Source: Actibacterium mucosum KCTC 23349 (GTDB lineage: Bacteria; Pseudomonadota; Alphaproteobacteria; Rhodobacterales; Rhodobacteraceae). Taken from it: a stretch of 64,000 bases of DNA. Positions 1 through 9,290 of this stretch are shown here, piece by piece. The position numbers and the translations under genes are program-made. Within the stretch, counting starts at the first letter, position 1, and every line of letters begins with the position of its first letter. The notes beneath the pieces are model-generated. The model had not been told where the DNA came from. It did not search any database and worked only from the letters and a program-made list of their open reading frames with translations. The stretch is from positions 496,001 to 560,000 of the forward strand of contig NZ_JFKE01000002.1 in NCBI RefSeq assembly GCF_000647975.1, in the 5' to 3' direction.

Positions 1-1
1 T

Positions 2-493
2 CGCCGCCGCCGGAAAAAGTCCGGCAGCAATGGCGAAAACGGGTCAACCGGGGGCAATGGCGAACAGGCTGAAGAGGGCAAGGCGGAAGACACTGACGCA
101 GCATCCGAAGCCGCGCCGGAAGCCACGACCGAGGCGACACCGGAGGCCAAGGAAGACGCACCTGCAGAACCGGTTGCCGAAGACACGGCGCCTGAAGAAA
201 AAGCCCCGGACGTTGCCGTCGAAGAACCGGCGGGTGACGCTGCGGTTGAGGACGCTCCGGTAGAAGAGGTTGCGCCCGAGGACACGCCGGTTGAAGACCC
301 TGCGCCCGAGGAAGCCGCCGCCGAGGAGGAGTCCGTCGCGGTGGACGCTGCACCGGACCCCGAACCCGAGCCCGAGCCGGAACCCGTAGCAGAAGCTGCA
401 CCCGAGCCTGAACCCGAGCCGGTGGCCGAAGAACCCAAAGAACCCGAAAAGCCGAAGGTTAAGCGCCGCGGCTGGTGGTCGCTGCAAAGCTGA
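2..493 (+). CDS. rne: Ribonuclease E, C-terminal tail (partial, 5' end outside window)
   Basis: The frame is open from the window edge to a TGA at 491-493. It encodes about 163 residues: an Arg/Lys patch, a Gly/Asn-rich spot, and then a long low-complexity acidic Ala/Pro/Glu/Val stretch. It ends in a basic-aromatic tail, KPKVKRRGWWSLQS. A disordered acidic tail closing with RRGWWS is what I recall for RNase E of Rhodobacteraceae, where it acts as the degradosome scaffold. The gene downstream, ccdA, is also the neighbour I recall. No catalytic part lies in the window, so the call rests on the tail, the context and memory of the family. A TolA-like or other disordered protein is the alternative. 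Confidence 0.65.
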   Translation, partial: RRRRKKSGSNGENGSTGGNGEQAEEGKAEDTDAASEAAPEATTEATPEAKEDAPAEPVAEDTAPEEKAPDVAVEEPAGDAAVEDAPVEEVAPEDTPVEDPAPEEAAAEEESVAVDAAPDPEPEPEPEPVAEAAPEPEPEPVAEEPKEPEKPKVKRRGWWSLQS

Positions 494-517
494 TCAGGGT
501 TCATATCAGACCTTGGG

Positions 518-550
518 GCCCACCCTGTTGCGGGGTGGGCCTTTGGTTTT
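518..550 (+). terminator. Rho-independent terminator after rne
   Basis: A perfect 8-bp stem, GCCCACCC (518-525) with GGGTGGGC (533-540), has a 7-nt loop and is followed by a T-rich run. It lies 25 bases after the upstream stop codon and separates rne from ccdA. Confidence 0.85.
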
Positions 551-648
551 CCGGTCATCATTTCATTTTTGCCACGGGAATGTGACCACATGTCGGGTGT
601 ACCTTGGGCCCTGTCACGGTATGCAGGAGGCAGGCAAAGAGGACAGGC

Positions 649-1404
649 ATGTTTGGAATCGAGATCATAGACGCCGCGCTTCTTCCGGCGATGCTGGTGG
701 CGCTGGTTGCAGGGGCAATCAGTTTTCTGTCGCCTTGCGTTTTGCCCATTGTGCCGCCTTATCTGGCTTACATGAGCGGCATCTCGGTTTCGGATATGGC
801 CGACGGCACTGCAAATACGCGCCGTAAAACACTGTTGCCGGCCACTTTTTTCGTTTTGGGACTGTCGACGGTATTCCTGTTCCTTGGGTTTACCGCCTCG
901 GCCTTCGGGGCGTTCTTTCTGACCAACCAAGGCTATTTCAACACGATCGCGGGCGTCATCGTGATGGTGTTTGGCCTGCATTTTCTTGGTATCTACCGCT
1001 TTGCCTTCATGGACCGCGAGGCGCGGCTGGATGCGGGCGACCGTGGTGGTTCGGCCGTGGGGGCCTATGTGCTGGGCCTGGCCTTTGCCTTTGGCTGGAC
1101 GCCTTGCATCGGCCCGCAGCTGGGCGCGATCCTGTCGCTGGCCGCGTCCGAGGCCAATGTGGCGCGCGGCACGATGTTGCTGGCGGTATATGCGTTGGGT
1201 CTGGGTCTGCCGTTCCTGCTGGTCGCCGCGTATTTCGAGCGTATGGGCGGGGTGATGGCGTGGATGAAGCGCCACATGGAAAAGATCGAGCGGATCATGG
1301 GGCTGCTGTTGTGGACCATCGGGTTGCTGATGCTGACCGGTGGGTTCTCGCAATTCTCATTCTGGCTGTTGGAAACCTTCCCGGCACTGGCCGCCCTTGG
1401 ATAA
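649..1404 (+). CDS. ccdA: CcdA-type cytochrome c biogenesis / thiol-disulfide transmembrane protein
   Basis: CcdA passes reducing equivalents from cytoplasmic thioredoxin across the inner membrane to periplasmic thiol proteins such as CcmG, for haem attachment to apocytochromes c. The 251-residue product is a six-helix membrane protein, the usual CcdA length. It has both redox-active membrane cysteines: SFLSPCVLPIVPPYL near the N-terminus and FGWTPCIGPQLGAI in the middle. I chose the ATG at 649 because AAAGAGGA lies just upstream and because the first membrane helix then starts within about 15 residues. The in-frame ATG at 604 would add 15 residues without a better ribosome site. It is a single gene between the rne terminator and the next gene. 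Confidence 0.9.
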   Translation: MFGIEIIDAALLPAMLVALVAGAISFLSPCVLPIVPPYLAYMSGISVSDMADGTANTRRKTLLPATFFVLGLSTVFLFLGFTASAFGAFFLTNQGYFNTIAGVIVMVFGLHFLGIYRFAFMDREARLDAGDRGGSAVGAYVLGLAFAFGWTPCIGPQLGAILSLAASEANVARGTMLLAVYALGLGLPFLLVAAYFERMGGVMAWMKRHMEKIERIMGLLLWTIGLLMLTGGFSQFSFWLLETFPALAALG

Positions 1405-1464
1405 TCCTTAATTTCGCCGAAGTTTTCGCCTAACCTGCCACGTAACAAAAAAAGTGAGCAGATC

Positions 1465-2676
1465 ATGAGTGAAACCAAGGCCACAGTGCGCAAACGCCGG
1501 GTATTCTATATTCCCGGCTATGACCCGTTTCCCCCGCGTCGCTATCGCGAGCTTTATCGTAAAGAAAGCAAGGCGCAGGCGGCGGTATCGGGCTACGAAA
1601 TCGCGCAAAAGCCGCGCAAGTCTGACGGCGGGCCATTTGGCTGGGACGTCACCGCAACGATGGGGGGGGGCGACGTTCAGGCGCGGATCGAGGTGCTGGT
1701 CTGGTCCGACATCGTGCGCAGTTCCATGCGCAGCGGTGTTTTGGCCACTTACCTGGCGATGATCCGGCTGTGCTGGACCTATCTGGCCTCGGGCGCGTTT
1801 TTCCGGCTGGCGCGGCTGCGCAAAGGGCCGGTGATTGCCGCGCTTTACCCCATCGTGATGCTGATCGGGCAGCTGGTGTTGGCCTTGCTGATCGGGCGTC
1901 TTGCCGGGGCAATCCTGTCGCTGACGGAGGTGCCGGGGATCGGCTGGGCCGGGCTGGCGGTCAGCTATTACAGCCTTTGGTGGTTCCGTAAACTCGATGG
2001 CAATCTGTTTGCCTATTACCTGACCCATGATTATGCCTTTTCGGCCCGCCATAACGGCGCCAACCCACCCGAACTGGAGGCGCGCATGGCCGAGTTTCGC
2101 ACCCGCATCGCCGCCGCCATGGCCAGCGATATTGACGAGGTGTTGGTGGTGGGCCATTCCTCGGGCGCGCATCTGGCGGTGTCGGTTCTGGCGGATCTGA
2201 TCCGCGCGGGTGAGGTGCCGGCCAACGGTCCGGCATTGTCCTTCCTGTCCTTGGGGCAGGTGGTGCCGATGATGTCTTTCCTGCCCAAGGCTGATGTGCT
2301 GCGCCGCGACCTGCAGTTCTTGTCGGTCAGCGACCGGCTGAGCTGGGTGGATGTGACCGCGCCCGGCGATGGCTGCGCCTTTGCGCTGTGTGATCCGGTG
2401 TCGGTCAGCGGCGTGGCGACCGAGGGCAAACGCTGGCCGCTGGTGCTGTCAGCCGCGTTCACGCAGACGCTGGCACCCGAGACGTGGAAGAAGCTGCGTT
2501 GGCGGTTCTTCCGGCTGCATTTTCAGTATCTCTGCGCCTTTGACCGGCCCGGCGATTATGAGTATTTCGCCATCACCGCCGGCCCGCATACGCTGGGCGA
2601 GCGGTTCGCGGGCCGCGAACCGTCCAAAAGCCGGATCGAGGCGCCGCAATCGCATTATACCTCGACCGCCGCATGA
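1465..2676 (+). CDS. Membrane-associated alpha/beta-hydrolase-like protein
   Basis: This is a 403-residue protein with a possible serine-hydrolase nucleophile elbow GHSSG at residues 230-234 (Ser232) and an N-terminal FYIPGYDPFPP segment that could hold the oxyanion region. Two hydrophobic segments at about residues 122-172 suggest membrane anchoring in the middle of the chain, which is unusual for a soluble esterase. The stop codon overlaps the start of the P450 gene (ATGA at 2673-2676), so the two are translationally coupled and probably functionally linked. The substrate cannot be read from sequence. I recall similar proteins beside P450 genes in related bacteria but do not know a characterised member. 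Confidence 0.75.
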   Translation: MSETKATVRKRRVFYIPGYDPFPPRRYRELYRKESKAQAAVSGYEIAQKPRKSDGGPFGWDVTATMGGGDVQARIEVLVWSDIVRSSMRSGVLATYLAMIRLCWTYLASGAFFRLARLRKGPVIAALYPIVMLIGQLVLALLIGRLAGAILSLTEVPGIGWAGLAVSYYSLWWFRKLDGNLFAYYLTHDYAFSARHNGANPPELEARMAEFRTRIAAAMASDIDEVLVVGHSSGAHLAVSVLADLIRAGEVPANGPALSFLSLGQVVPMMSFLPKADVLRRDLQFLSVSDRLSWVDVTAPGDGCAFALCDPVSVSGVATEGKRWPLVLSAAFTQTLAPETWKKLRWRFFRLHFQYLCAFDRPGDYEYFAITAGPHTLGERFAGREPSKSRIEAPQSHYTSTAA

Positions 2677-4019
2677 GCACCCCGCCGAAACCGGCCGCAA
2701 GGCCCGACAAGGTGTCGCTGTGGCGCTATGTGCGGCTTTTTCGTCAGGACATCTTGTCGGCGCAACCGGCGCGGCTTTACCGCGCAAAAATGGCCGAGTT
2801 TCGCACGCCGTTTTTCCGGTCGTATCTGGTGAACCAGCCCGATCTGGTGGCCGAGGTGCTGAAGGCGCGGCCCCTTGAGTTCCCGAAATCCAACCGGATT
2901 GCCGAAGGGCTGCGGCCCTTGTTGGGAAATTCGGTTTTTTTGACCAATGGGGCGGAATGGCAGCGCCAGCGGCGCATTATCGACCCGGCGTTTGAAGGCG
3001 GGCGGCTGCGCGACACGTTCCCGGCAATGCTGGCGGCGGGGAAGGCGGCGGCGGACCGTCTGAGCGAAGGCCCGGTCGAGATCGAGGCCCAGACCAGCCA
3101 TGCCGCCGCCGACGTGATCTTTCGCACGCTTTTTTCGATCCCCATCGACCACGATATCGCCCGGCAGGTGTTTGAAAGGTTTCGTGATTATCAGCGCAGC
3201 CAGCCGATCCTGAACATCGCCGCCTTTCTGCCGCTGCCCCGCTGGGTGCCACGTGGCCATTCGCGCCGCACCAAGGCGGCGGCGCGGGACATTCGCGCGC
3301 TGATCACCCGGCTGACGGCCGAACGCATGCAGGCGATCGGTGCGGGCACGGCGCCCGACGATCTGGCCACCAAGATCATGACCACCAAAGACCCCGAAAC
3401 CGGGCAGACCTTTGATGTGGACGAGATGGTGGACCAGGTGGCGATCTTTTTTCTGGCGGGTCACGAGACCTCGGCCTCGGCCCTGGCCTGGGCACTTTAC
3501 CTGCTGGCCACGCACCCGGATGCGCAGGCCCGCGTGGCCGAGGAAGCGGCGCAATTTGGCGACGCGCCGGGTTTCGCCGATCTGTCCAAACTGCGCTTTA
3601 CCCGCGACGTGTTCCGTGAGGCGCTGCGGCTTTACCCGCCGGTGCCGATGATGGTGCGCGAGGCAACGCGGCCCGAGGCGTTCCGCAACCGCACCCTGCG
3701 CAAAGGCGCGCAGATTGTCCTGTCGCCCTGGCATCTGCACCGGCATCAGCTCTATTGGGATAACCCCGACGGGTTTGACCCCGACCGCTATGCGACCGAC
3801 GAAGGCAAGGCCTGCCTGCGCGACGCGTTCATCCCGTTTTCCGCCGGTGCACGGGTCTGCACCGGCGCGGGGTTTGCCATGGTCGAAGGACCGCTTCTGC
3901 TGGCACTGATCGCGCGGAAATGGCGATTGGCGGCCCAGTCGAACCAAAAACCGGTTCCGGTGGCGCATCTGACCGTGCGGGCCCGCGACGGCATCCACCT
4001 GAACCTGACCCCGCGCTAG
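2673..4019 (+). CDS. Cytochrome P450
   Basis: This is a 448-residue soluble haem-thiolate monooxygenase with no membrane anchor. The I-helix oxygen-activation motif AGHET is at residues 262-266 and the K-helix ExxR at E316/R319. The haem-binding loop FSAGARVCTGAGFA has the axial Cys396. All key residues are present, so it should be an active enzyme. It begins inside the stop of the hydrolase gene, which points to a shared substrate or a sequential reaction, for example oxidation followed by ester cleavage. No ferredoxin or reductase is adjacent. Its 3' end overlaps the convergent acylase gene by 4 bases (4016-4019). Confidence 0.92.
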   Translation: MSTPPKPAARPDKVSLWRYVRLFRQDILSAQPARLYRAKMAEFRTPFFRSYLVNQPDLVAEVLKARPLEFPKSNRIAEGLRPLLGNSVFLTNGAEWQRQRRIIDPAFEGGRLRDTFPAMLAAGKAAADRLSEGPVEIEAQTSHAAADVIFRTLFSIPIDHDIARQVFERFRDYQRSQPILNIAAFLPLPRWVPRGHSRRTKAAARDIRALITRLTAERMQAIGAGTAPDDLATKIMTTKDPETGQTFDVDEMVDQVAIFFLAGHETSASALAWALYLLATHPDAQARVAEEAAQFGDAPGFADLSKLRFTRDVFREALRLYPPVPMMVREATRPEAFRNRTLRKGAQIVLSPWHLHRHQLYWDNPDGFDPDRYATDEGKACLRDAFIPFSAGARVCTGAGFAMVEGPLLLALIARKWRLAAQSNQKPVPVAHLTVRARDGIHLNLTPR

Positions 4020-6478
4020 CCACCGGGCGAAAGCTGCGTGATCCCCACTGCGCCCGCGCGCGCCAGGTCGGGGTCCAGTGACATGGGGATGTATTCGCCG
4101 CGCCGCCACAGCTCGCCCAGATCGTCGTAATGGCGCGAGAACGGGTGGCCCGACTGCCCGGTCGAAGTGACAAAGACCGAGCTGTCGGGGTCGGCGAAAT
4201 CATAAACCCCGCGATAACCCGCGCCATGCACATTGGCAAAAGGCGCGTCGCCCGCGCCCGCGGTTTTGCCGCGGTTCAGCGTGTTGTCGCCGCCCGAGGT
4301 TGACTGGCGGATGTTGACCAGCCATTTGATCACCGGAATGTCGCCCAGCACCGGGTGATCGTGGCGCGCCACATGCGCATCCCCCCAGCGCAAGCTTTCC
4401 AGTGTGCCGCCGTGGTTCTCGGCGATCCAGATCAATGCTTCGTCCAGCGCGATGCGGGCAACATCCGTGCAGGTCTCGGTGATGGTGGATTGTATAACGT
4501 CGCACCAGGCCGAGGCGCCATCGGTGTCGCGAAAAACACGCTCGATAAACAGCGGGTTCACATGGGTGAAGGCCTCGGCCAGCGGGCCCAGATCGTCGCG
4601 GATCAGCCGGTCTTGCAGGTGGCGCATCCAGGCGGCATAGATCAGCGGCTCGGGCAGATGCTCGTTCATCTCGCCGTTCCAGTTGGCCAACAGCTCTAGC
4701 GCCTGTTGCCGTCGCCGCTCGGTCGAGCCATCGGGGGCGGCCTGCCCGGTGAACCACAGATCGCGCGCCACAAGTGGCAGCAGGGCGCGGGCGGTGGGGC
4801 TGACACTGTCCAGCTGCGCCTCGATAAAGCTTTCGCGGGTATGGACCTGACGGGCCTGCATCAGGCGGCGCCAGCGCTGGATACGCTGCGTGTCCCCCCA
4901 TTCATGGCTGACATGAAGGGGAAAAGGGCGGTCGACAATCTTGTTGTTCGTGTTGCCTACCAGGCCGCCCTCGGGCGCAACGAAATTCGGGTTGGCCGAA
5001 AAGGGCAGCATTCCCTGCCACCGGTTCTGCGTGACCCACCCTTGGCTGGGCATTCGACCGCGCGATTGGTGGTTGGCATAACGGCGGGGCATATGGCCAA
5101 CCAGTTGCAGCGCAATACTTTCCTGATCGATCAGCGTCAGGTTGATCGCCGGGGCGACCCAAAGGGGCAGGTTGGCACGCGCTTGGGCCACGGACTGGGC
5201 CTGCATCAGGCGTATGGCGGCGGTTGTGGTGGTGTCTTGGTCAGACAGTGCCGTCCAGTTGATTGATGCCACGTGACCGCGCGGGGTGATGGCCGCCAGA
5301 TCGTGATGCGTTCCGGGCATCACCGGACCGTTCTCTGTGTTTCGCAGGGTGATCGTGACCGGCTGGGCATCCTTGACGTTGATGATAACGCGGCGCGTCT
5401 CGAAACTCTTATAGCCGTCTGGGGTCAGGTACTCTTCGGGATTGTCGGGGTTCAACTGTTCGATGTGCACATCGGCGTCATCCAGGTACGAGGCGGTCAG
5501 GCCCCATGCCAGCTTTTCGGACCGGCCCAAAAGGATCACCGGCGTTCCGGGGACCGAGGCACCGATCACGCCGCCACTGGCAAGCTCCAACCGGGCGAGA
5601 TACCAGATGGACGGCGCGGTGAACCCCAGATGCGGGTCGTTTGCCAACAACGTGCCCCGGGCGGCTGACCGGTCGGGCGCAGCGGCCCAAGCATTCGAGG
5701 CGCCGGCAAATTCCGGCCCGGTTCCGGGCGCAAGAGGCCGATGGGCAAAACGGGGCGGATACCGCGTCGGCACAACACCGGGCACAAGCTGCGCATAATC
5801 GGGCAGGGCCGCGATGCCGCCCCCCGGCGTGTCCGGCAGGATATCAACCAAGCGCGCCTCGGGCAGAACCAACGAGGTCCGGGCGCGCAGAACTTCAGCC
5901 TCGACCGCGCCGGACAATTGAAAAGCTATCAGTTTTCCAATGGCCATGGAATCGGCAGGAGACCATGCAGAAATGGCATTGGAGAACAGGAAGAACTCGG
6001 GCGCGCCACGGCCAAGCGCCCCTTGGTTGACCTGGTCGATCCAGGCGTTGACGCCGCGGGCATACGCGGTCAGCGCGGCCTTGGTTTCGGCATCCTGTAC
6101 CTCGAACGACCGCACGGCTGCGCCGTACAGGTCATACCGGCGAAACATCTCGTCGGTTTTCACCGTGGCGGTGCCAAACAGCTCGGACAGGCGCCCCTGC
6201 ACGGCGCGGCGCATCATGGTCATCTGCCAAAGCCGGTCCTGTGCGTGGGCAAAGCCCAGCCCGAAATAGACGTCTTCGTCCTTGTCGCCAAAGATATGCG
6301 GCACGTTGGAATGATCGCGCACGATCTCAACAGGGTCGGAAATCCCCGGGACGGTGAAGCTGGCCGAATAGTCGGGTAAAGAGCGCGAGCCGAGGTAATA
6401 GACCCCATATGCACCCATCGCCAGAATGAGCAGCGCAAGCGACACCAGCCCAATCAGCCCCCGAAAAATCAGCCGCAT
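4016..6478 (-). CDS. Penicillin acylase family protein (Ntn hydrolase, S45)
   Basis: Members of this family are exported N-terminal-nucleophile amidohydrolases that cut themselves into two subunits. They act on penicillins, cephalosporins or N-acyl homoserine lactones. The 820-residue product has an N-terminal hydrophobic helix (signal or anchor), then the alpha-subunit motif GFAHAQDRLWQM. The processing site reads AGASNAWA, with the nucleophile Ser at about residue 261. I chose the ATG at 6478 because AGAGGCGGG precedes it and because it places the signal helix at the N-terminus. An upstream ATG at 6586 would overlap the divergent gene's leader. AHL quenching is possible for a marine roseobacter but cannot be decided here. 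Confidence 0.88.
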   Translation of the reverse strand: MRLIFRGLIGLVSLALLILAMGAYGVYYLGSRSLPDYSASFTVPGISDPVEIVRDHSNVPHIFGDKDEDVYFGLGFAHAQDRLWQMTMMRRAVQGRLSELFGTATVKTDEMFRRYDLYGAAVRSFEVQDAETKAALTAYARGVNAWIDQVNQGALGRGAPEFFLFSNAISAWSPADSMAIGKLIAFQLSGAVEAEVLRARTSLVLPEARLVDILPDTPGGGIAALPDYAQLVPGVVPTRYPPRFAHRPLAPGTGPEFAGASNAWAAAPDRSAARGTLLANDPHLGFTAPSIWYLARLELASGGVIGASVPGTPVILLGRSEKLAWGLTASYLDDADVHIEQLNPDNPEEYLTPDGYKSFETRRVIINVKDAQPVTITLRNTENGPVMPGTHHDLAAITPRGHVASINWTALSDQDTTTTAAIRLMQAQSVAQARANLPLWVAPAINLTLIDQESIALQLVGHMPRRYANHQSRGRMPSQGWVTQNRWQGMLPFSANPNFVAPEGGLVGNTNNKIVDRPFPLHVSHEWGDTQRIQRWRRLMQARQVHTRESFIEAQLDSVSPTARALLPLVARDLWFTGQAAPDGSTERRRQQALELLANWNGEMNEHLPEPLIYAAWMRHLQDRLIRDDLGPLAEAFTHVNPLFIERVFRDTDGASAWCDVIQSTITETCTDVARIALDEALIWIAENHGGTLESLRWGDAHVARHDHPVLGDIPVIKWLVNIRQSTSGGDNTLNRGKTAGAGDAPFANVHGAGYRGVYDFADPDSSVFVTSTGQSGHPFSRHYDDLGELWRRGEYIPMSLDPDLARAGAVGITQLSPGG

Positions 6479-6551
6479 TTCCCGCCTCTTGATTGCCAAA
6501 TCGTACCGTTGCGATAAACAACACCAATGCAGATTAAAAGGGAGGCCAGCA

Positions 6552-7424
6552 ATGGCAAAGGTGAGTTTTCTGGGTCTGGGCGTCATGGGCTACCCCATGG
6601 CTGGGCATCTTGTTGCCAAGGGCCACAGTGTAACGGTCTTTAACCGCACCGCCGCCAAGGCACAGGCATGGGCTGACCAGTATGGCGGCGCAACTGCAGA
6701 CACGCCAGCCGCCGCTGCAGACGGGGCCGAGTTCGTGATGGCCTGTGTTGGCAATGATGATGATCTGCGGGCGGTTTGCACGGGCCCCGATGGTGCGTTT
6801 TCCACGATGGCCGAGGGCAGCGTTTTCGTGGACCACACCACGGTTTCCGCCAAGGTCACGCGTGAACTGGCCGAGATCGCAACCCAATCCGGTGTGGGGT
6901 TCGTTGACGCGCCGGTGTCGGGCGGTCAGGCCGGGGCGGAAAACGGCGTCTTGTCAGTCATGTGCGGCGGGGATCAGGCAACCTATGACCGGGCTGAACC
7001 GGTGATTGCTGCCTATGCCCGCATTTGCCGGCGACTTGGGGAAAGCGGGGCAGGGCAGATGACCAAGATGGTCAACCAAATCTGCATTGCCGGCCTTGTT
7101 CAGGGCCTGAGCGAGGGGTTGAACTTTGCTGACAAGGCGGGGCTTGATCCCCGTGCCGTGGTCGAGGTGATCAGTCAGGGCGCTGCCGGCAGCTGGCAGA
7201 TGGCCAACCGATACGAGACCATGGCCGACGACAAGTTTGACCACGGTTTCGCCGTTGACTGGATGCGCAAGGATCTGGACATCTGCCTGTCCACCGGCGA
7301 CGAGATCGGTGCCGCTTTGCCGGTGACGGCGTTGGTGGATCAGTTTTACAAGGATGTACAGGCGCTTGGCGGCGGGCGCTGGGATACGTCCAGCCTGATC
7401 AAACGTCTGAGGGCGCTTGGTTGA
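6552..7424 (+). CDS. 3-hydroxyisobutyrate dehydrogenase family NAD(P)-dependent oxidoreductase
   Basis: This 290-residue beta-hydroxyacid dehydrogenase has the N-terminal Rossmann motif GLGVMGYPMAGHL. It also has the family substrate signature DAPVSGGQAGA and the catalytic lysine in GAGQMTKMVNQ. The start at 6552 follows AAGGGAGGCC. Possible substrates are 3-hydroxyisobutyrate, tartronate semialdehyde or a related short hydroxyacid; residues visible here do not separate these. The gene is divergent from the acylase gene. Its stop overlaps the start of the following flavohaem gene (TGATG), so the two are co-transcribed although their functions are not obviously linked. Confidence 0.85.
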   Translation: MAKVSFLGLGVMGYPMAGHLVAKGHSVTVFNRTAAKAQAWADQYGGATADTPAAAADGAEFVMACVGNDDDLRAVCTGPDGAFSTMAEGSVFVDHTTVSAKVTRELAEIATQSGVGFVDAPVSGGQAGAENGVLSVMCGGDQATYDRAEPVIAAYARICRRLGESGAGQMTKMVNQICIAGLVQGLSEGLNFADKAGLDPRAVVEVISQGAAGSWQMANRYETMADDKFDHGFAVDWMRKDLDICLSTGDEIGAALPVTALVDQFYKDVQALGGGRWDTSSLIKRLRALG

Positions 7425-8743
7425 TGCGCATTCAGGGAATTCTGCTGATCTCCGCCCTCATGCTGGCCCCGCTTTATTGGGTGGTGCCGCTGATGGGCAA
7501 ACATGACGCCGTAGCAGCGTTCAGCCAATACCTGGGTATGGCGTCCTTGATCGGGATGGCCTGTGTGCAAATCCTGGCGATGCGTTTGCCGGGCACCAGT
7601 CTGATCTTTGGACCGCTGGACAAGGTCTATGTCTTGCATAAATGGGTGGCCGTTGTTGCAGTTTCGGCGGCGGCTTTGCACGACACCATCGACGCCGAGA
7701 TGCGCGATCTGGGCCGCCCCGGCGGGCTGGAGAGCCTGGCCGAGACCATGGGCGAGATCGGGTTCTACGGTCTGCTGCTGTTGGGCTTTGCCACGATCAT
7801 TCCGTTTATACCCTACCACCTGTGGAAGCTGTCGCATAAGTTCATCGGCGCATTTTTTGCGCTTTCGGCCTTCCATTATTTCTTTATCGAGAAACCATTC
7901 GACAACGCCGATCCCCTTGGCCTTTACGTCGGCGGTTTCTGTGCTGCGGGTCTGTTGGCCTATCTCTACATGCTGCTGTTTTACGGCATGTTGTCGCGGC
8001 GCCATCGTTACAGCATCGAGGCCGTGGACCGTATGGGGGACGTGACGGAACTGACGCTGGCCCCGGTGGGGCGCGGGATGAAACACAAGGCCGGGCAGTT
8101 TGTTTTCATCGGCCTCGATCTGGACAATATGGGCGAGGTGCACCCGTTCACGCTGTCCGGCGCCCCGCAAGAGGATCGCAAACTGCGCGTGGCGATCAAG
8201 GCCTTGGGAGATTACACCAGCCAACTGCCTGAACGGGTACAGCCCGGCGTGCAAGCCGTGCTGCGCGGTCCGTTTGGTGGGTTCTGCCGACCACGTGTAT
8301 CCACACCGCAGCTTTGGGTGGCTGGGGGCATTGGCATCACGCCCTTCCTGTCATGGCTGCGCGGAGTCGAGGGCGATCTACCCGCACCCACATGGCTCTA
8401 CTATTGCGTTTCGCAACCTGACGCGCCGTTTGTGGCAGAGCTTCAGGCCCTGGCGGCCAGGATCGACCATCTGAACCTGAAGGTGATTGTCTCGGGGCAG
8501 GGGCGGCTAACGGCGGACCGCGTTCGGGCCGATATGGGTGAATTTGCAGACAATGCGGGGCGTTGGTTCTGCGGGCCGGACAGCCTGCGCGACGCGCTCC
8601 AGGATGGTCTGGGAGGCAGCAAGTTCCATGCCGAAGCCTTCGAAATTCGTTCGGGTATCGGCATTCGTGCGGCATCGGCGTGGATTTGGGCGCGGCTGCG
8701 GCCGCGCCTTCAGATGGCGGTGGAGAAACGCGTCAAGGGATGA
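7424..8743 (+). CDS. Ferric reductase-like transmembrane / FNR-type flavohaem oxidoreductase
   Basis: This 439-residue two-part protein starts with about six membrane helices forming a ferric-reductase-like b-haem domain. Candidate haem histidines sit in LHKWVAVV, LHD, LSHKFIGA and FHYF. The C-terminal half, from about residue 205, is a ferredoxin-reductase-type FAD/NAD module with HPFTLSGAP for flavin and VAGGIGITPFLSWL for the nucleotide. It should move electrons from NAD(P)H across the membrane, to Fe(III), quinone or oxygen. I chose the ATG at 7424, which overlaps the previous stop, rather than the TTG at 7421. The end overlaps the convergent SYLF gene by 11 bases. Confidence 0.85.
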   Translation: MRIQGILLISALMLAPLYWVVPLMGKHDAVAAFSQYLGMASLIGMACVQILAMRLPGTSLIFGPLDKVYVLHKWVAVVAVSAAALHDTIDAEMRDLGRPGGLESLAETMGEIGFYGLLLLGFATIIPFIPYHLWKLSHKFIGAFFALSAFHYFFIEKPFDNADPLGLYVGGFCAAGLLAYLYMLLFYGMLSRRHRYSIEAVDRMGDVTELTLAPVGRGMKHKAGQFVFIGLDLDNMGEVHPFTLSGAPQEDRKLRVAIKALGDYTSQLPERVQPGVQAVLRGPFGGFCRPRVSTPQLWVAGGIGITPFLSWLRGVEGDLPAPTWLYYCVSQPDAPFVAELQALAARIDHLNLKVIVSGQGRLTADRVRADMGEFADNAGRWFCGPDSLRDALQDGLGGSKFHAEAFEIRSGIGIRAASAWIWARLRPRLQMAVEKRVKG

Positions 8744-9290
8744 TGCGGTTGTAGGCGGTGCCTTCCAGCGAGGCGCCAACCAACAGGCCCGCCTGCCCAA
8801 ACACCACGGCAACCACAGGGTCAAGCGCGGTCAGCGTTTCGGCCCCGATGCTGCCGCCCTGATCCGGTGTCGCGTATTTCAGGTCTGCACCAAAAGACAG
8901 CCCCTCGGACGTGCGGAAACTGTTCAATGCACCGGGCGTCAGGAAAAACAGCGCGTGGGCGTATTGCTGTGCCCCGACTTGCAACCCGAACGAGGCCTGC
9001 GCCGCCGAGTAATAGTCAACCGTTGCGCCGCCAATGCGCAGCGCGCCTTCGCCGTATGACGCGCCAACAAGGAAGCCAGCCTCGGTCACCAAGGGCATCC
9101 AAAGCACACCTTGCGCTTTTTGCTCCAACTCGGCGGTGCCGGCCACGTTGTTCAGCAGGTATTGACGCGAACTGTCAACGCGCGCGTCAACCTCGGCCGC
9201 GCCGTTCGAGCCAATGCCATTGCCGCAAGCAGATAGTAAGGTGGTTGTGCCCGCGGCGCTGAGGAAGCCGCGGCGTGTGATGCTGCTCAT
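8733..9290 (-). CDS. SYLF/YSC84-domain lipoprotein
   Basis: This is a 185-residue exported lipoprotein. The N-terminus MSSITRRGFLSAAG has a twin-arginine-like start, and a lipobox LLSAC gives an acylated Cys22. The mature part resembles the SYLF lipid-binding domain, with glycine-rich segments VTEAGFLVGASYGEGALR and, near the end, FGQAGLLVGASLEGTAYNRI. The bacterial role of the family is poorly known; binding of phosphoinositide-like lipids comes from eukaryotic members. I chose the ATG at 9290 because it gives the compact signal sequence; the longer in-frame start at 9338 lacks one. The gene is alone and convergent with the flavohaem protein. Confidence 0.8.
   Translation of the reverse strand: MSSITRRGFLSAAGTTTLLSACGNGIGSNGAAEVDARVDSSRQYLLNNVAGTAELEQKAQGVLWMPLVTEAGFLVGASYGEGALRIGGATVDYYSAAQASFGLQVGAQQYAHALFFLTPGALNSFRTSEGLSFGADLKYATPDQGGSIGAETLTALDPVVAVVFGQAGLLVGASLEGTAYNRIIP

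Noticed and set aside
2655-4109. Minus-strand 484-codon frame opposite the P450 gene
   Set aside because: It is a shadow of the P450 reading frame: Arg/Gln/His-rich, no domains, no ribosome site.
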